From NCBI RefSeq assembly GCF_000146065.2, contig NC_020449.1, positions 2,182,821-2,246,820 on the forward strand: a stretch of 64,000 nucleotides of DNA, written 5' to 3'. Within the stretch, counting starts at the first letter, position 1, and each line of letters begins with the position of its first letter. The position numbers were made by a program, and so were the translations under genes. Under the pieces are notes generated by a model. That model searched no databases and was not told the DNA's origin. It saw only the letters and a list, made by a program, of their open reading frames with translations. The DNA comes from Candidatus Cloacimonas acidaminovorans str. Evry. Lineage in GTDB: Bacteria > Cloacimonadota > Cloacimonadia > Cloacimonadales > Cloacimonadaceae. Positions 62,991 through 64,000 of this stretch are shown here, in pieces.

Positions 62991-63106
62991 CAATAATATA
63001 TGGAATTGTGATGATAAATATTGCTTTGCCTTAGAAATTAAAGGTTTCTTAAAGAAAATTACGCTGTATATTTAAAACCGCAAAGCATTTTTACAGATAT
63101 AATAAT

Positions 63107-63144
63107 AGAGGTGGCAAGGAAAAATTTGCCGCCTCTATTTTTTT
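63107..63144 (+). terminator. Terminator of the DUF4836-like gene
   Basis: AGAGGTGGCAA (63107-63117) pairs with TTGCCGCCTCT (63126-63136) through 11 pairs, with one G-T, then an ATTTTTTT run follows. Confidence 0.9.
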
Positions 63145-63152
63145 ATTTCCCC

Positions 63153-63238
63153 TTCTTCCCTAATAGCATTGCTTACTCATTGCTTACCCATTGCTAATGC
63201 CATCCGTAATGAGTCCGTAATGAGTAAGCAATGCTATT
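63153..63238. repeat. GCATTGCTTACC inverted repeat, copy 3
   Basis: CTTCCCTAATAGCATTGCTT opens it and GAGTAAGCAATGCTATTAAG closes it; the arms pair over at least 14 bases (TAGCATTGCTTACTC with GAGTAAGCAATGCTA). Confidence 0.8.
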
Positions 63239-63842
63239 AAGAAAATGGAGATTAAAGAAGATGAGCTGTTCTAAAAATAGTGGACTATATTTCAAGAAAA
63301 AATCCTGTTATGCTTGTTAATCTGATTATCGGCGTTCTCTTTTCTTCCCCGATTATATAGTTTTGCTCTTAAAAAAGCATAAATATTTTCTTCTTTTCTG
63401 TGTATTTCTGTTTTCATCGGAATGACAAAGGGCTTTTCCTTCAAGAACTGATATCGGCTTTTGTTCTCTTTACAATATAAGGTCATAGATCTCAACCTAT
63501 CTGTTTTTCTCTTGTTCTCTTTGTAAAAAAACCCTAAAATATCTGTGTTTCCGTTATTCTTGGTGCTTTCGGTATAAAAATACAAAAATTTTTTGGAAAC
63601 GATAATAGCATATATTTATGAAAGATAGTTCTATAAAAATAGATATAGAAAAATCGGGATTAGAATTCTAACTTTTTCCTAAATGAGGGAATTATCAATT
63701 TTAATTCTTCTCTAAGCTATTTTAATTTTAGCTTTTAGAAGCTTGACAAATCAGAGAGAAATATTTTTTTGGTGAGGATGGTTTTTTTAACAAAATTGAA
63801 AACAGCTTAAAGTAAAGAAAAGAAAGAAATTTATCAAGGTGT

Positions 63843-63976
63843 TGTGGATAAGTTGTGGATAAATCGGGTTTAGGTAGTTGACCGGATGTCTATTTTATCG
63901 GCATAACTTATTAAATTTGAATGAGATAGTAATCATAAAACTGTTACTGAGCTCTCAGCATACAGTTTGTGGATAA
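63843..63976. other. DnaA-box cluster, candidate oriC or dnaA upstream region
   Basis: Three perfect TGTGGATAA boxes (complement of TTATCCACA), all in the same orientation, lie at 63843-63851, 63854-63862 and 63968-63976. The first two are 11 bases apart start to start. A 250-base AT-rich stretch precedes them (63590-63840), which could be the unwinding element. The cluster may continue past the window edge. Confidence 0.7.
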
Positions 63977-64000
63977 ATAAATTTTACAGGAAAGTGACTT

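Larger units (their letters stand above)
62991..64000. other. Long AT-rich, gene-free region at window end
   Basis: About 1 kb. It holds a terminator (63107-63144), a GCATTGCTTACC repeat (63153-63238), repeat remnants, then a strongly AT-rich part (63590-63840) and three DnaA boxes. A 97-residue minus-strand frame at 63292-63585 is composed of repeat text and I reject it. Confidence 0.7.

Noticed and set aside
63292..63585. 97-residue minus-strand frame near the window end
   Set aside because: It is made of repeat-derived text (TTCTCTTTGTAAAAAA and related) and has no domain or ribosome-binding site.

Overview
The window is a low-GC bacterial chromosome segment that I would place in the Cloacimonadota (Candidatus Cloacimonas-like). 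This is inferred from gene content, not from a database match. The envelope is Gram-negative: PorV/PorQ-like barrel, Omp28-like lipoprotein, TlpA, DsbD, HtrA. Two secreted proteins end in the 'YPNPFNP ... GIYFYRLQ' / 'YPNPVSG ... GVYFYRLQ' type C-terminal sorting domain found in Bacteroidota, Fibrobacterota and Cloacimonadota. Many intergenic spaces are packed with short dispersed repeats.

Layout. 1-6.1 kb: 5' part of purA (minus strand, cut by the window edge), a DUF4139 protein, a small heat-shock protein, a repeat-rich gap, then dxr overlapped with a PorV-like gene and a CAU tRNA. 6.4-11.2 kb: a candidate attenuated nadC, a coiled-coil zinc-ribbon protein, RNase P RNA, a secreted beta-propeller-like protein, and a SDH_sah-type serine protease gene overlapping a DinJ/YafQ-type toxin-antitoxin pair. 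11.2-20.5 kb: a NUDIX hydrolase, HtrA and a giant (about 2200 aa) surface protein with an internal duplication. 20.7-28.7 kb: adenosine-specific kinase, thpR, recA, recX; rsmD; a 191-aa gene translationally coupled to an unlisted 55-aa cysteine-rich protein; a PAS-GGDEF cyclase; a flavo-diiron protein; mutM.

28.8-41.4 kb: a tandem transglutaminase-like protein, a YprA/MrfA-type helicase carrying an internal HNH module, two tRNA-Val genes, then a run of envelope thiol-redox genes (dsbD, Omp28-like lipoprotein, TlpA, a beta-barrel, a surface-sorted CXXC protein). 41.6-45.5 kb: the rplM-rpsI-rpsB-tsf-pyrH-frr translation cluster, with a strong candidate structured rpsB leader. 46-53 kb: a MacB-like ABC exporter, YihY, purH, and a type II restriction-modification pair next to tRNA-Ser. 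53.5-60.8 kb: SppA, RNase G, then fur-feoB-feoA under a promoter with a visible Fur-box-like site, a 9-bp minisatellite, and a small outer-membrane barrel. 61-64 kb: a DUF4836-like membrane protein with a clear terminator, then an AT-rich gene-free stretch with three perfect DnaA boxes that looks like oriC or the dnaA upstream region.

Most genes are ordinary housekeeping genes. The most notable points are the candidate oriC, the rpsB leader, the candidate nadC leader-peptide attenuator, the inside-to-surface thiol-redox cluster, the HNH-bearing helicase, the protease/toxin-antitoxin operon, and at least six families of dispersed intergenic repeats. Some repeat copies supply the stop codons of recX and rsmD or lie over the start of the flavo-diiron gene.
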